In this document: one piece after another, positions 16,035-24,938 of the stretch
How the letters are laid out: every line of letters starts with the position of its first letter
How positions within the stretch are numbered: the first letter of the stretch is position 1
From: Thermosipho melanesiensis BI429
Lineage (GTDB): Bacteria > Thermotogota > Thermotogae > Thermotogales > Fervidobacteriaceae
Direction: 5' to 3'
Assembly (NCBI RefSeq): GCF_000016905.1
Contig: NC_009616.1
Location: 930,001-994,000, forward strand
Length of the DNA stretch: 64,000 nucleotides
Position numbers and translations under genes: made by a program
The notes under the pieces: model-generated
What the model was told of the DNA's origin: nothing
Databases searched by the model: none
What the model saw: only the letters and a program-made list of their open reading frames with translations

Positions 16035-18213
16035 TCCCAAGAAACCAATAGATATAGATGAAATTTTAAAAGATTTGGATAAATATAGGCCAAAGAGAAA
16101 AGGTTGGACTTGGCGAAAAAGATTGCCGGAAGAAACAAAAATAGGTGATTACAAATATTATCAAGTAAGTGAAGATTTGAAGAATTCCATACCACTTCCA
16201 GCGGCCCATTATTTCGGTGGCATAGATCCACAACCAGAGGTTGTTATAACTTCTGAAATAGCATCTGGGAGATTTGAAGATGATATAAGAAGGATGAGAA
16301 TGGCAGCATGGCATGGTGCAGATCACATAATGGTTATAAGAACTTTGGGGCAATCACATTACGATGGGCTAATTGAGGGTACACCTGAGGGAATAGGTGG
16401 TATACCAATTACCAGAAAACAACTCCGTGCAACAAGAAAGGCTTTGGATTTAATAGAAGAAGAAGTAGGAAGGCCAATAAATTTTCATAGTTATGTTTCT
16501 GGAGTTGCAGGTCCTGAAATTGCAGTTTTGTTTGCAGAAGAAGGGGTAAATGGTGCACACCAAGACCCACAATACAATGTTTTGTATAGAGGTATCAATC
16601 CAATACGTTCATTTGTCGATGCCGCTGTTGCGAAAAAGATTATGGCATCTGTAAATATGTTACAGATAGATGGGGCTCATAACGCCAATGCATCTGCAAA
16701 GTTAGCATGGACGGTAATGCCAGAACTTTTGGTACAACACGGTATTAATTGTATGTATTCATTAAAAGCAGGAATGAAGAAAGAGTATATAGCACTTTCC
16801 ACAGTTCCACCAGTTGTTGCACCAATGCCTGAATTTAGATATAACCTACCGTATGCAGTTGCTTTGAGAGAATTGTTCGATGGATTTAGATTTAGGGCAC
16901 AAATGAATACAAGATATATCGAGTCAGATTTATTCGATGCTACAAGAATACACGTTCTCAACACGTTGATTTCACGACTAACATCTGCAGATTTGCAATC
17001 GACAATTACTCCTGACGAAGGAAGAAATGTACCATGGCATGTAAATTCCATACGTGGTGTTGAAACTGCAAAACACACATTAGTTGCACTAGATGGAATG
17101 AAAAGATATGTGAAGATAGACGAAAAAGAAATTGGGTTAAAAGTAAGAGAATTGAAAATGAGAGCAATTTTAATGCTTGAAGAAATATTAGATATAGGTG
17201 GTTATTTTGAGGCGTTGGAAGCGGGAATGTTTGTTGATAATGGTTATTATCCCGAGAGAATAGGTGATGGAATTGCAAGGAAAAAGAATGGTGAAATAGC
17301 AGCGGGAACAGTTGTTCCTAGAGATGAAGATTACATGGCACCAGTGTGTGAGCATTTTGGATATAATAATTTGCCTGAGGGAATTGAAAAACCTTGCGAT
17401 TTGATAGGAGGCTGTACATTACACAATCCAGATAAAATACAGTTTATAGACGAATTGGATGAAAGTGATAACGTAAATATTAGGCTGGAAAAGATAAGAG
17501 ATATGAGAAAAAGAAATGTTATAAAACCAGAAGTAGAATGGTTCTCGGATGGATGGATCCAAATGGATATGACGTTTGCGCTCCCAGAAGAGTTGGCTGA
17601 GGCAGCCGCAATAGCTTTATGTCAAAAGTTAGGTCTTGAAGAGCCTACGGTAATTCACAAAACAATACTTCATCCATCGGAAGGAACGTATATAGAAGTT
17701 AAAGCAAAGGTACCTTTTGAAATAGAGATAGACAAATTAGAACTTCCAAAGAAACCTGAAACATTACCCGAAGAGGAAATATTTGAGTTTATCCAAAAAA
17801 ATCCGATACACGTAGTTGCAGGAACAGTAGGGAATGATGAACATTCAGTTGGATTAAGAGAAGTATTGGATATAAAACATGGTGGTATTGAAAAGTATGG
17901 GATAAAATACACATACCTTGGAACAAGTGTTCCACCTGAAAAACTTATTGATGCAGCTATTGAAACAGGTGCAAAGGTAATTCTTGCATCTATGATAATT
18001 ACACACAATGATGTTCATATTCAGAATATGAAAAAATTGCATGAACTTGCAATTGAAAAAGGAATAAGAGATAAGGTATTGATTATAGCAGGTGGTACTC
18101 AAATTAATAATGACCTTGCTGTTGAAAATGGTATGGATGCAGGGTTTGGACGTGGAACTAAAGGAATTCATGTTGCCTCGTTTATAGTCAAAAAATTAAA
18201 AGAAAAAAAATAA
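16027..18213 (+). CDS. oraE: D-ornithine 4,5-aminomutase, large subunit (B12- and PLP-dependent)
   Basis: The protein has 728 residues. The large N-terminal TIM-barrel region is followed by a C-terminal cobalamin-binding Rossmann domain with the base-off motif D604-E-H606-S-V-G, then LGTSVP and the IIAGGTQ loop. With OraS it converts D-ornithine to 2,4-diaminopentanoate using adenosylcobalamin and PLP. It is the last gene of the operon, directly followed by a strong terminator. Ornithine racemase, needed to start from L-ornithine, is not in the window. Confidence 0.95.
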   Translation: MLDPKKPIDIDEILKDLDKYRPKRKGWTWRKRLPEETKIGDYKYYQVSEDLKNSIPLPAAHYFGGIDPQPEVVITSEIASGRFEDDIRRMRMAAWHGADHIMVIRTLGQSHYDGLIEGTPEGIGGIPITRKQLRATRKALDLIEEEVGRPINFHSYVSGVAGPEIAVLFAEEGVNGAHQDPQYNVLYRGINPIRSFVDAAVAKKIMASVNMLQIDGAHNANASAKLAWTVMPELLVQHGINCMYSLKAGMKKEYIALSTVPPVVAPMPEFRYNLPYAVALRELFDGFRFRAQMNTRYIESDLFDATRIHVLNTLISRLTSADLQSTITPDEGRNVPWHVNSIRGVETAKHTLVALDGMKRYVKIDEKEIGLKVRELKMRAILMLEEILDIGGYFEALEAGMFVDNGYYPERIGDGIARKKNGEIAAGTVVPRDEDYMAPVCEHFGYNNLPEGIEKPCDLIGGCTLHNPDKIQFIDELDESDNVNIRLEKIRDMRKRNVIKPEVEWFSDGWIQMDMTFALPEELAEAAAIALCQKLGLEEPTVIHKTILHPSEGTYIEVKAKVPFEIEIDKLELPKKPETLPEEEIFEFIQKNPIHVVAGTVGNDEHSVGLREVLDIKHGGIEKYGIKYTYLGTSVPPEKLIDAAIETGAKVILASMIITHNDVHIQNMKKLHELAIEKGIRDKVLIIAGGTQINNDLAVENGMDAGFGRGTKGIHVASFIVKKLKEKK

Positions 18214-18243
18214 AAAGTCTCGGCTAGTCCGAGACTTTTTATT
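18212..18243 (+). terminator. Intrinsic terminator of the ornithine operon
   Basis: AAAAAGTCTCGG (18212-18223) pairs perfectly with CCGAGACTTTTT (18229-18240) around the loop CTAGT, a 12-bp stem ending in a T tract. It overlaps the last base of the oraE stop codon. Confidence 0.93.
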
Positions 18244-18259
18244 TATGTCTGTTTTGTTG

Positions 18260-18265
18260 TATAAT
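18260..18265 (+). promoter_or_regulatory. Promoter -10 box upstream of tatD
   Basis: TATAAT at 18260-18265 follows the terminator and precedes GAGGTGATAG and the tatD ATG. The -35 region would fall on the terminator T tract and is poor, so the promoter is plausible but unproven. Confidence 0.4.
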
Positions 18266-18284
18266 AATCTTGAGGTGATAGTTT

Positions 18285-19040
18285 ATGATAGTAGATACAC
18301 ATGCACATCTTCATATGAAACATTTTAATAAAGATAGAGAAGAAGTAATTAAAAAATTTAAAGATGATGGAATTTTGTTTGTTGTTAACGTTGCTACTAA
18401 CCTAAAAGATAGTGTGTCTTGTATAGAGCTTGCAAGAAAGTATAATAAAATATATGCAACTGTTGGAGTTCATCCCCACGATAGTAAAGATGTACCAAAA
18501 AAATATTTAGAGAAGTTAAATAATCTCGCACAAAATTTCAAAGTAGTTGCAATTGGTGAAATAGGTTTAGATTATTATAGAAACATTTCACCAGTGGAAG
18601 TTCAACAAAAGGTGTTTACAGAACAATTGATACTTGCCAAAGAATTAGATTTACCTGTAATTGTGCATATAAGAGATGCTTATGAAGATGCATATAATAT
18701 TATTGAGATGATTGGCCATTTTAAGGGAGTTATTCACGCATTTAGTGGTGATAAAGAATATGCGTTAAAGTTTGTGAAATTGGGCTTTATGCTTGGAATA
18801 GGGGGTCCTGTTACATATAAAAAGAACGAAAATCTCAGAAATGTGGTCAGATTAGTAGGAGAGGAAAATATAGTAACGGAAACTGATTGCCCATACCTTC
18901 CGCCACAACCATTTAGAGGTAAGAGAAATGAGCCTTCATATGTAAAATACGTAGTGGAAGAGATAAATAGGATTTTAGATAATGATGTAGCGGAAACATT
19001 AGTGAAAAATGCGGCAGAACTATTTGAGGTGAAATTGTGA
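18285..19040 (+). CDS. tatD: TatD-family metal-dependent deoxyribonuclease
   Basis: The protein has 251 residues. Metal-site motifs of the TatD amidohydrolase fold are present: DTHAHLH near the N-terminus, GEIGLDYYRN (about 92-101), HIRDAYED, HAFSGDKEYA and TETDCPYLPP. TatD enzymes are 3'-5' nucleases linked to DNA repair and nucleic-acid turnover. It is the first gene of a nine-gene plus-strand run; the ruvA start overlaps its stop by four bases. Confidence 0.92.
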   Translation: MIVDTHAHLHMKHFNKDREEVIKKFKDDGILFVVNVATNLKDSVSCIELARKYNKIYATVGVHPHDSKDVPKKYLEKLNNLAQNFKVVAIGEIGLDYYRNISPVEVQQKVFTEQLILAKELDLPVIVHIRDAYEDAYNIIEMIGHFKGVIHAFSGDKEYALKFVKLGFMLGIGGPVTYKKNENLRNVVRLVGEENIVTETDCPYLPPQPFRGKRNEPSYVKYVVEEINRILDNDVAETLVKNAAELFEVKL

Positions 19041-19606
19041 TCTATGCAATGTATGGTGTATTGGAAGACATCGAAAATGGAAAATTGTATTTAAATGTGA
19101 ATGAAATTGTATATGAGATAGTAGTTGGCGATACAGGTTATTTCGAAGATTTTTTGAATGAAAAAATAAAAGTATTTACAAAGATGATTGTAAATGACGA
19201 TGAAATAAGTTTATACGGTTTTTCAGATGTTTTGAAACTAAAGTTATTTGAGAAACTTATTTTGGTTAACAAACTAGGCCCAAAGAGTGCTCTAAAAATA
19301 ATTACTTCAAGTGATGTTTCATATATTGTAAGTGCTATTGTAAATGAAGATGTTAAAACATTATCTACACTTCCAGGAATAGGTCCAAAAACAGCAGAAA
19401 GGATTATATTAGAACTAAAAGATTCTATGAAAGAATTTGATGTAACTTTAACGGAAAAGGATAAAAAGATTTTAGAGGCAATAGAAGCATTAGTTACGCT
19501 GGGATTTAGCAGAAATCAATCGAAAAAAGCTGTCACTCAAATTTTAAAAAAGGATGACAGTTTAGATGATATAATTAAAAAGGCTTTGAAATTTTTAAGC
19601 AGGTGA
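19037..19606 (+). CDS. ruvA: Holliday junction DNA helicase subunit RuvA
   Basis: The protein has 189 residues with a GTG start that overlaps the tatD stop; GAGGTG lies six bases upstream. It has the N-terminal OB domain (MIYAMYGVLEDIENGKLYLN), tandem helix-hairpin-helix motifs (VNKLGPKSALKII and LSTLPGIGPKTAERIILEL) and the C-terminal helical domain that contacts RuvB (IEALVTLGFSRNQSKKAV). RuvA tetramers bind Holliday junctions and direct RuvB-driven branch migration. No ruvB is in the window. Confidence 0.95.
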   Translation: MIYAMYGVLEDIENGKLYLNVNEIVYEIVVGDTGYFEDFLNEKIKVFTKMIVNDDEISLYGFSDVLKLKLFEKLILVNKLGPKSALKIITSSDVSYIVSAIVNEDVKTLSTLPGIGPKTAERIILELKDSMKEFDVTLTEKDKKILEAIEALVTLGFSRNQSKKAVTQILKKDDSLDDIIKKALKFLSR

Positions 19607-19610
19607 TATT

Positions 19611-20090
19611 ATGAAAGTTTCGACTATATCTAATCCTATTTTGGGTTACAAATTGGATCCTGGAGAACCGGGCCTTTCGCATAGTGCACCTGCAAGCAGA
19701 AGTGTTTTAAGGGTATTAAACCAAGAATTAAGTAATTACTATGCGTTTAAGAGAAAAGCGGAAAAAGAAGGTGGGTTTATAATTTCTGGGGGTATATATT
19801 TGGACCTCAGAAAAAGAGGGTCATTTTTAGCTGCTGTTGCCGGAAAAACCAAGGTTTGGATGTATATTCCTGGAAAGAAGGAAAATAGTAAAGGACAACC
19901 TGTTGATACAAGGCATATAAGTGATAAAATTAGAGAAATTGAGATGAAGATGAAGGTTGAAACAGATCCTGTGAAAAAGGAAGAATTAAAAAGGCAAATA
20001 TTATTACTTGAAATAGCCAAGAATGCATTAATGTTTGGAATGGCTATTCCAAAATATCTGTTGGGTATATTGTTCGATAATATAGCGTAA
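19611..20090 (+). CDS. Conserved-looking protein of unknown function
   Basis: The protein has 159 residues; I do not recognise it. It has no signal peptide or clear membrane helix. The N-terminus (MKVSTISNPILGYKLDPGEP) is extended and Gly/Pro/Ser-rich, the middle contains a beta-like GGIYLDLRKRGSFLAAVAG segment, and residues about 100-140 are a charged helical, coiled-coil-like stretch (SDKIREIEMKMKVETDP). It lies four bases after ruvA and 13 bases before the DRTGG gene, so it is expressed with them. Confidence 0.6.
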   Translation: MKVSTISNPILGYKLDPGEPGLSHSAPASRSVLRVLNQELSNYYAFKRKAEKEGGFIISGGIYLDLRKRGSFLAAVAGKTKVWMYIPGKKENSKGQPVDTRHISDKIREIEMKMKVETDPVKKEELKRQILLLEIAKNALMFGMAIPKYLLGILFDNIA

Positions 20091-20103
20091 AAGGGGGATT
20101 TTT

Positions 20104-20433
20104 ATGAAACTTTCAAAAATAATCGGTGCAATTGATGCAGAAGCCGTTTTTTTTAAAGATGATTGTGAAATAGTTCACGCATATACTGGGGATTTATTGA
20201 GCATGGTTATGAAAAATGCAAAAAGCGGATCGATCTGGATTACGGTTCAAAATCATTTGAATATAATAGCTGTTGCTGCAATGTCAGGAATAAAAGCAAT
20301 TGTTTTGTGTGAGGATATGAATTTTTCAAATGATGTTATTGAAAAAGCAAAGGAAGAAGGAATATGTCTTTTAAAAGCAAAGGATGATGCGTACACAGTT
20401 TCAGGGAAAATTTACACTCTGGGGATAAGATGA
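20104..20433 (+). CDS. DRTGG-domain protein
   Basis: The protein has 109 residues and is essentially a single DRTGG-type domain: the YTGDLLSMVMKNAKSGSIWI segment matches the diagnostic turn, followed by NIIAVAAMSGIKAIVLCED. DRTGG domains occur as regulatory modules, for example beside CBS domains and in phosphotransacetylase-like proteins. In clostridia and Thermotogales a stand-alone DRTGG gene is often followed by PHP and HATPase genes near [FeFe]-hydrogenase genes; the same trio is present here without them. It overlaps the PHP gene by four bases. Confidence 0.78.
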   Translation: MKLSKIIGAIDAEAVFFKDDCEIVHAYTGDLLSMVMKNAKSGSIWITVQNHLNIIAVAAMSGIKAIVLCEDMNFSNDVIEKAKEEGICLLKAKDDAYTVSGKIYTLGIR

Positions 20434-21128
20434 AGGCAGACCTTCACATACATTCTTCGTTATCTCCGTGTGCTGAAATTACAATGGTTCCTGGGGAAGT
20501 ATTTAATAGATCTCCAGATGTTATAGCAATTTGTGATCATAACAGTGGAGGTAACGTACGGGCTTTTAAAAATCTCTTTGAGAGAAAAGGGAAACTTGTT
20601 ATTCCAGGTATAGAAATTCAAACAGTTGAAGATATACACATTTTAGGCTATTTTCTAAGTATTAGTAATTTGGAAAGACTTTCCCTAATTTTAAAGGATT
20701 ACCTTCCAAAAATTTTTTACGATCCAGAAAAATTTGGATATCAAATATACGTGGATGAGAATGATAATTTCTTAAAGATGGAAAAATCCGCGCTTGGTTT
20801 TCCCACCGAGCTTTCCCTTGAAGAGGTTGTTGATATAATTCAAAAGTATGGAGGATTACCGGTATATGCACATATTGGAAGAAAATTTGGTGTGTTATAT
20901 CAATTGGGTATCTTTCCCAATTTACCAGTAAAGATTTGCGAAGTTACAAACAAAGAAGAGCTAAACACCGCAAGAAAAAATGGATATATAGCTCTTTCTT
21001 CATCTGATGCACATTTTTTGGAGCAAATAGGTGTAAGATATAGTATAATTGATGTGGAAAAGAAAGATGTAAATAGTGTTTTAGGGGCAATTATTAGTGG
21101 GAGGGTAAAGACGATTTGGGACTTCTAA
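20430..21128 (+). CDS. PHP-domain metal-dependent phosphoesterase
   Basis: The protein has 232 residues. Metal-binding motifs of the PHP fold are visible: ADLHIHSSLSPC at the N-terminus, AICDHNSGGNVRAF (about 31-44), PGIEIQTVEDIHILGYF and SSSDAHFLEQIG near the C-terminus. It is probably a phosphatase or nuclease; the substrate is unknown. It overlaps the DRTGG gene by four bases and the HATPase gene by 13, so the three products are almost certainly made in fixed proportion. Confidence 0.85.
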   Translation: MKADLHIHSSLSPCAEITMVPGEVFNRSPDVIAICDHNSGGNVRAFKNLFERKGKLVIPGIEIQTVEDIHILGYFLSISNLERLSLILKDYLPKIFYDPEKFGYQIYVDENDNFLKMEKSALGFPTELSLEEVVDIIQKYGGLPVYAHIGRKFGVLYQLGIFPNLPVKICEVTNKEELNTARKNGYIALSSSDAHFLEQIGVRYSIIDVEKKDVNSVLGAIISGRVKTIWDF

Positions 21129-21646
21129 CAATTGCAGATCATGTGCAGGATATTACGGAAAACTCCATAAAAGCAGGAGCAAAAAATGTTATTTTAGAGA
21201 TTTACGAAACAGACAAGGAGTTTACCTTTGTTGTAAGAGATGATGGACCTGGTATTAAGGATTTAAATGAGGTCTTCGATCCTTTTTATACATCTAGGGA
21301 TAAAAAGATAAGAAGATTTGGTTTAGGATTACCATTTTTAAAACAAGCTGTAGAGATGACAGGAGGAAGTGTTGATATAAAAACTAAGTTAGGAGAAGGA
21401 ACAACTGTGAAGGCAACATTTATTAAGGAACATATAGATTGCCAGCCTGTGGGAGATTTAATTACTGTTTTTTTGTCACTTTTAATGAACGAAAATGTAA
21501 ATTTAAAAATCAAAAGATGCAGGGGAAAAGATTGCTATGAAATTTCTTCGCAAGTTGTAAAGGAATATTTAGGTGATTTAAATTCTCCAGGTAAGATTAA
21601 GATTTTAAAGGAAATGATATTAGAATTAGAAGGTAAGGAGGCATAG
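21116..21646 (+). CDS. HATPase_c protein, anti-sigma/histidine-kinase-like ATPase
   Basis: The protein has 176 residues. The TTG start at 21116 follows GGGAGGG and lies inside the PHP gene. It contains a complete GHKL ATP-binding fold: N box ITENSIKAGA, G1 box DDGPGI, FDPFYTSRDK and G2 box RFGLGLPFLKQA. There is no dimerisation/phosphoacceptor domain and no sensor region, so it is not a conventional histidine kinase; a kinase of the anti-sigma type or a signalling ATPase is more likely. The last 60 residues contain a CRGKDCYEI stretch with two cysteines. Confidence 0.82.
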   Translation: MGLLTIADHVQDITENSIKAGAKNVILEIYETDKEFTFVVRDDGPGIKDLNEVFDPFYTSRDKKIRRFGLGLPFLKQAVEMTGGSVDIKTKLGEGTTVKATFIKEHIDCQPVGDLITVFLSLLMNENVNLKIKRCRGKDCYEISSQVVKEYLGDLNSPGKIKILKEMILELEGKEA

Positions 21647-21648
21647 AT

Positions 21649-23832
21649 ATGAAAAAGTATTTTGTCTTGTTTTTTTTGGGGATATTTTTGTTATCATTTG
21701 GTGCAATTTTAGAAAAAGTAACTATTAATGGGTTAAATCTTTTAAAAGAAAATGATTTGGAATTTGCATATGCAAGTTATTTAGGAAAGGACATTAACGA
21801 TTATGCAATAGCCGATATTATTAGAAATTTAAAAGGAACAGGTTATTTTTCAAGTGTTGAGTGGTCAAAGATTGAAAGTGAAAAGGGAATTGAGCTTGTA
21901 ATAGATGTTTTGGAAAACAAAAAGGTTGAAAAAGTAAATCTAGAGATAAATGGTGTAGAGTTGGTTTCCAAAGATACACTTAATGCATCAATAACATTGT
22001 TGGAAGGTAAACCATTTAGCTTCATGAAATTTAGAGAGAGTATACTTAATATTTCTAAAATTTATGAAGATGAAGGATATATAGTTTCCAATGTTTTTTC
22101 AAAAAACAAGGATCAGGGATTTATTTATGTTACAGGTACAATTGATGCTACAGAAGTGACGTTTAAAGTTATTGAATACGCACTCTACAGTGTTGAATTT
22201 AGTGGTGAAGTAGAAGGATTAGAAGAGATATTGTCAAAAATTAAAAAAGATGCAAATTTGAAAGAGTATAAAGATTATTTAGAAAAAAATTGGTTTTTGA
22301 GGCTTTTCGATAATGAAAAATCATATTATCCAAAAATGGCAGATTTACAAAGAATTTTTCAAGAATTTGGAAAATATGTTTATTTTTCACCATATTCCAA
22401 TATCCAAATATTAGATGTAAATGGTGAAAAACCATCGAAAAAGTTAAGTATTGTAATTGTACAAAATAAACTTTTAAAAGATCAAAAGGATCAAAAATTT
22501 ATTAAAGGTGTTGAAGTTTTGGGCAACACTCTAAACGATTTTTCTGATGTAACACTTTCTGGTACTGTAACAAATTTAGATTTATTAAACACATTGCAAA
22601 AGGTAAAAAGTTGGTATGACGAGAAAAATTACATAGTAAGTGTAAAACCGGAAATAAGAGATGAAGAATTTTTAATACATGTAACAGAATATAAATTTGG
22701 TGATGTGGAAATTGAAGGTTTGGAACAAACAAAACCTTATACTTTTGATGATTTAATATCTATAAAACCTGGAGGTTATGCAAATAGGGATGAACTTAGA
22801 AATACATATGTGGAAATTTACAAAACACAATTTTTTGATGGAATAGATTTTGATATTACCCCAGCTGCAACAGATGTTTTAGATGTAAAGTTAAAACTTG
22901 AAGAAAAGGTAAAAAAGTTTAATTTTATAGGTGGTGGGACATGGGGGCCTCCTGGCGAAGGAAAACCTTGGTATGAAGGACTTGCAGGACAACTTCAACT
23001 TAAGACAGTTAATCCTTTTGGATTGGGGCAATCAATTGGTTTAAGTCTTTTTTTGGGGGTTTCAAATAAATCGGTAAGTTTTAATTATTCAATAAGAAAA
23101 CCGTTTGCAATGCCGGTAATTTTTGGTGGAAGTTTAAATTATTCATACATAACAGAGGCATCAACTTTGACGGATGATGCTACTGTGACTAATAACTTTG
23201 GATTTGACATTACGTTGTCATCCTTAAAGATAAATAACAATTCGTTTACTTTTGGTTTTGGAATGGATTATAAGATGATATATTTTAATACAGAAGAAGA
23301 GTACTTGGGAGGAAATGTATTAGCAGGTTATACGTTCGAAACTCTTGATGATTTGGTAATACCAACTGAGGGTTGGTATTTTGGATTAATTGGACAGAAG
23401 TATTTTAAAATTTTAGGCAATGCACCTGTTGCGGATAAATTCCAAGAAGAACTGTCTTTGCATATACCATTTGGTGATTTTACACTTGCGTCAAGATTTT
23501 TCGCATCACAACTTTTCCAATATGAAGGTACAAAGATACACAATTATCTATCTGGATTGAATAGTTTGAGAGGTGCTACGTTAGAGGGAAATATGACATT
23601 TTTGATGAATAACGATATAAGATATGTTGATAAGAATAGTAATTATCCATTCTATATTGCAGGTTTTGGAGATTTTGCTTTTGTTGGTGATGAATACACA
23701 TTTGATATGTTAAAATGGTCTGTAGGAGTTGAGTTAGGACTTAATCTCCCGTTCTTAGGTTTAATAAGGGTTGGAGAGGCGTATTATGAAAATAATTGGA
23801 ATTTCTTCTTTTTAATGGGAAAAACATTCTAA
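21649..23832 (+). CDS. bamA: BamA/Omp85-family outer-membrane protein
   Basis: The protein has 727 residues: a signal peptide (MKKYFVLFFLGIFLLSFGA), a POTRA-rich periplasmic half (for example VTINGLNLLKENDLEFAYAS and VEVLGNTLNDFSDVTLSGTV) and a C-terminal beta-barrel from about residue 415 ending WNFFFLMGKTF, with a terminal Phe. This is the architecture of the protein that inserts beta-barrels into the outer membrane, here the thermotogal toga. The gene is two bases after the HATPase gene. The barrel has GTWGPPGEGKPWYEGL at its start, typical of the Omp85 'surface antigen' region. Confidence 0.88.
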   Translation: MKKYFVLFFLGIFLLSFGAILEKVTINGLNLLKENDLEFAYASYLGKDINDYAIADIIRNLKGTGYFSSVEWSKIESEKGIELVIDVLENKKVEKVNLEINGVELVSKDTLNASITLLEGKPFSFMKFRESILNISKIYEDEGYIVSNVFSKNKDQGFIYVTGTIDATEVTFKVIEYALYSVEFSGEVEGLEEILSKIKKDANLKEYKDYLEKNWFLRLFDNEKSYYPKMADLQRIFQEFGKYVYFSPYSNIQILDVNGEKPSKKLSIVIVQNKLLKDQKDQKFIKGVEVLGNTLNDFSDVTLSGTVTNLDLLNTLQKVKSWYDEKNYIVSVKPEIRDEEFLIHVTEYKFGDVEIEGLEQTKPYTFDDLISIKPGGYANRDELRNTYVEIYKTQFFDGIDFDITPAATDVLDVKLKLEEKVKKFNFIGGGTWGPPGEGKPWYEGLAGQLQLKTVNPFGLGQSIGLSLFLGVSNKSVSFNYSIRKPFAMPVIFGGSLNYSYITEASTLTDDATVTNNFGFDITLSSLKINNNSFTFGFGMDYKMIYFNTEEEYLGGNVLAGYTFETLDDLVIPTEGWYFGLIGQKYFKILGNAPVADKFQEELSLHIPFGDFTLASRFFASQLFQYEGTKIHNYLSGLNSLRGATLEGNMTFLMNNDIRYVDKNSNYPFYIAGFGDFAFVGDEYTFDMLKWSVGVELGLNLPFLGLIRVGEAYYENNWNFFFLMGKTF

Positions 23833-23846
23833 AGGAGGGAATGTTT

Positions 23847-24938
23847 TTGGAAGTCTTTGTTGAAAAAGTAGAAAAAGAAGGTGATAGATATTATGCTATT
23901 AGTTCAAATAGCCCTTTTTATGTGGATTACAAAGGAGGACAGCTAGGTGATAGAGGATATATTGGCAATTCAAGGGTTTTGAGAGTGTTTGAAAAGGATG
24001 GAAAAATATATCATGAGATTGATAGGGAGATAGAAGAGGGAAGTTATGAAATAGAGATTGATGAAGAACATAGAAATTTTGTAAAAGCTCACCATACAGC
24101 TCAGCATATTTTATCTGCGGCTTTACATGAAATCGCGGAAATAAATACTGTAGGCTTTAGAATGGGGTTTGAATACACCACTGTAGATTTGGATGTTCCG
24201 TTTGTGAACGATATGGTGTTAAAGGAAGCGGAGGAACTTTCAAATGATGTTGTAAAAAGGTGTATTAATGTAGAAGAGGTATTGGTTGATAGGGAAGATG
24301 TTGGTAGATTTAAATTAAGAAAACCGTTAAGTGAAAAAGTTGAGGGAAAAGTAAGAATTATTAAAATAGGAGAATTTGACTATTCTCCATGTGGGGGCTT
24401 TCATGTGAAAAATACCGGAGAAATTGGTGTAATTAAGGTGTTGAAACAAGAAAAGATAAAGGGAAATCTAACAAGACTTTATTTTGTAGCTTCTAGCTTA
24501 GCTTTAAAATATTTCTGGAAATATAATAATATTTTAAGAAATATTTCGAAGACCTTAACTAGTTCGATTTCTGAAATTGAAGAGAAGGTTTCAAAGACAT
24601 TAGATGAGTTAAAAATGTGTGCAACAAAAGTTGATAAATTATCTTCTGAACTTGCAAAGTACAAAGTGAAAGAATTAAAGAAAAAAGGGAATGTGTATTA
24701 CCTTGAAGGTGAAAGAAATATTTTAAGGTATATACCTAAATATTTTGATAAAGAAGGGGCTTTATTGGTGTTGTATGATGGTAGAAGTTATAATTTTACT
24801 TCTACTGGTGGATATAACGTTAAGAAAATTATAGAACAACTGAAAAACATTTACGGTGGAAGTGGTGGAGGAAGCAAAGTTAAAGGAAATTATGTAAGTG
24901 ATATTGATTTTAATAGGTTGTTGGAGGTGTTAGTATGA
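23847..24938 (+). CDS. AlaX-type alanyl-tRNA editing protein with DHHA1-like C-terminus
   Basis: The protein has about 363 residues. GGAGGG at 23834-23839 lies seven bases from a TTG at 23847, which is the likely start; the in-frame ATG at 23841 is too close to the site. It carries the AlaRS editing-domain zinc motifs HHTAQH (H83 and H87) and CGGFH (C182 and H186), a helical linker and a C-terminal Gly-rich segment (GGSGGGSK) as in DHHA1. Free-standing AlaX-L proteins hydrolyse Ser-tRNA(Ala) or Gly-tRNA(Ala). The aminoacylation domain is absent. Confidence 0.88.
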   Translation: MEVFVEKVEKEGDRYYAISSNSPFYVDYKGGQLGDRGYIGNSRVLRVFEKDGKIYHEIDREIEEGSYEIEIDEEHRNFVKAHHTAQHILSAALHEIAEINTVGFRMGFEYTTVDLDVPFVNDMVLKEAEELSNDVVKRCINVEEVLVDREDVGRFKLRKPLSEKVEGKVRIIKIGEFDYSPCGGFHVKNTGEIGVIKVLKQEKIKGNLTRLYFVASSLALKYFWKYNNILRNISKTLTSSISEIEEKVSKTLDELKMCATKVDKLSSELAKYKVKELKKKGNVYYLEGERNILRYIPKYFDKEGALLVLYDGRSYNFTSTGGYNVKKIIEQLKNIYGGSGGGSKVKGNYVSDIDFNRLLEVLV

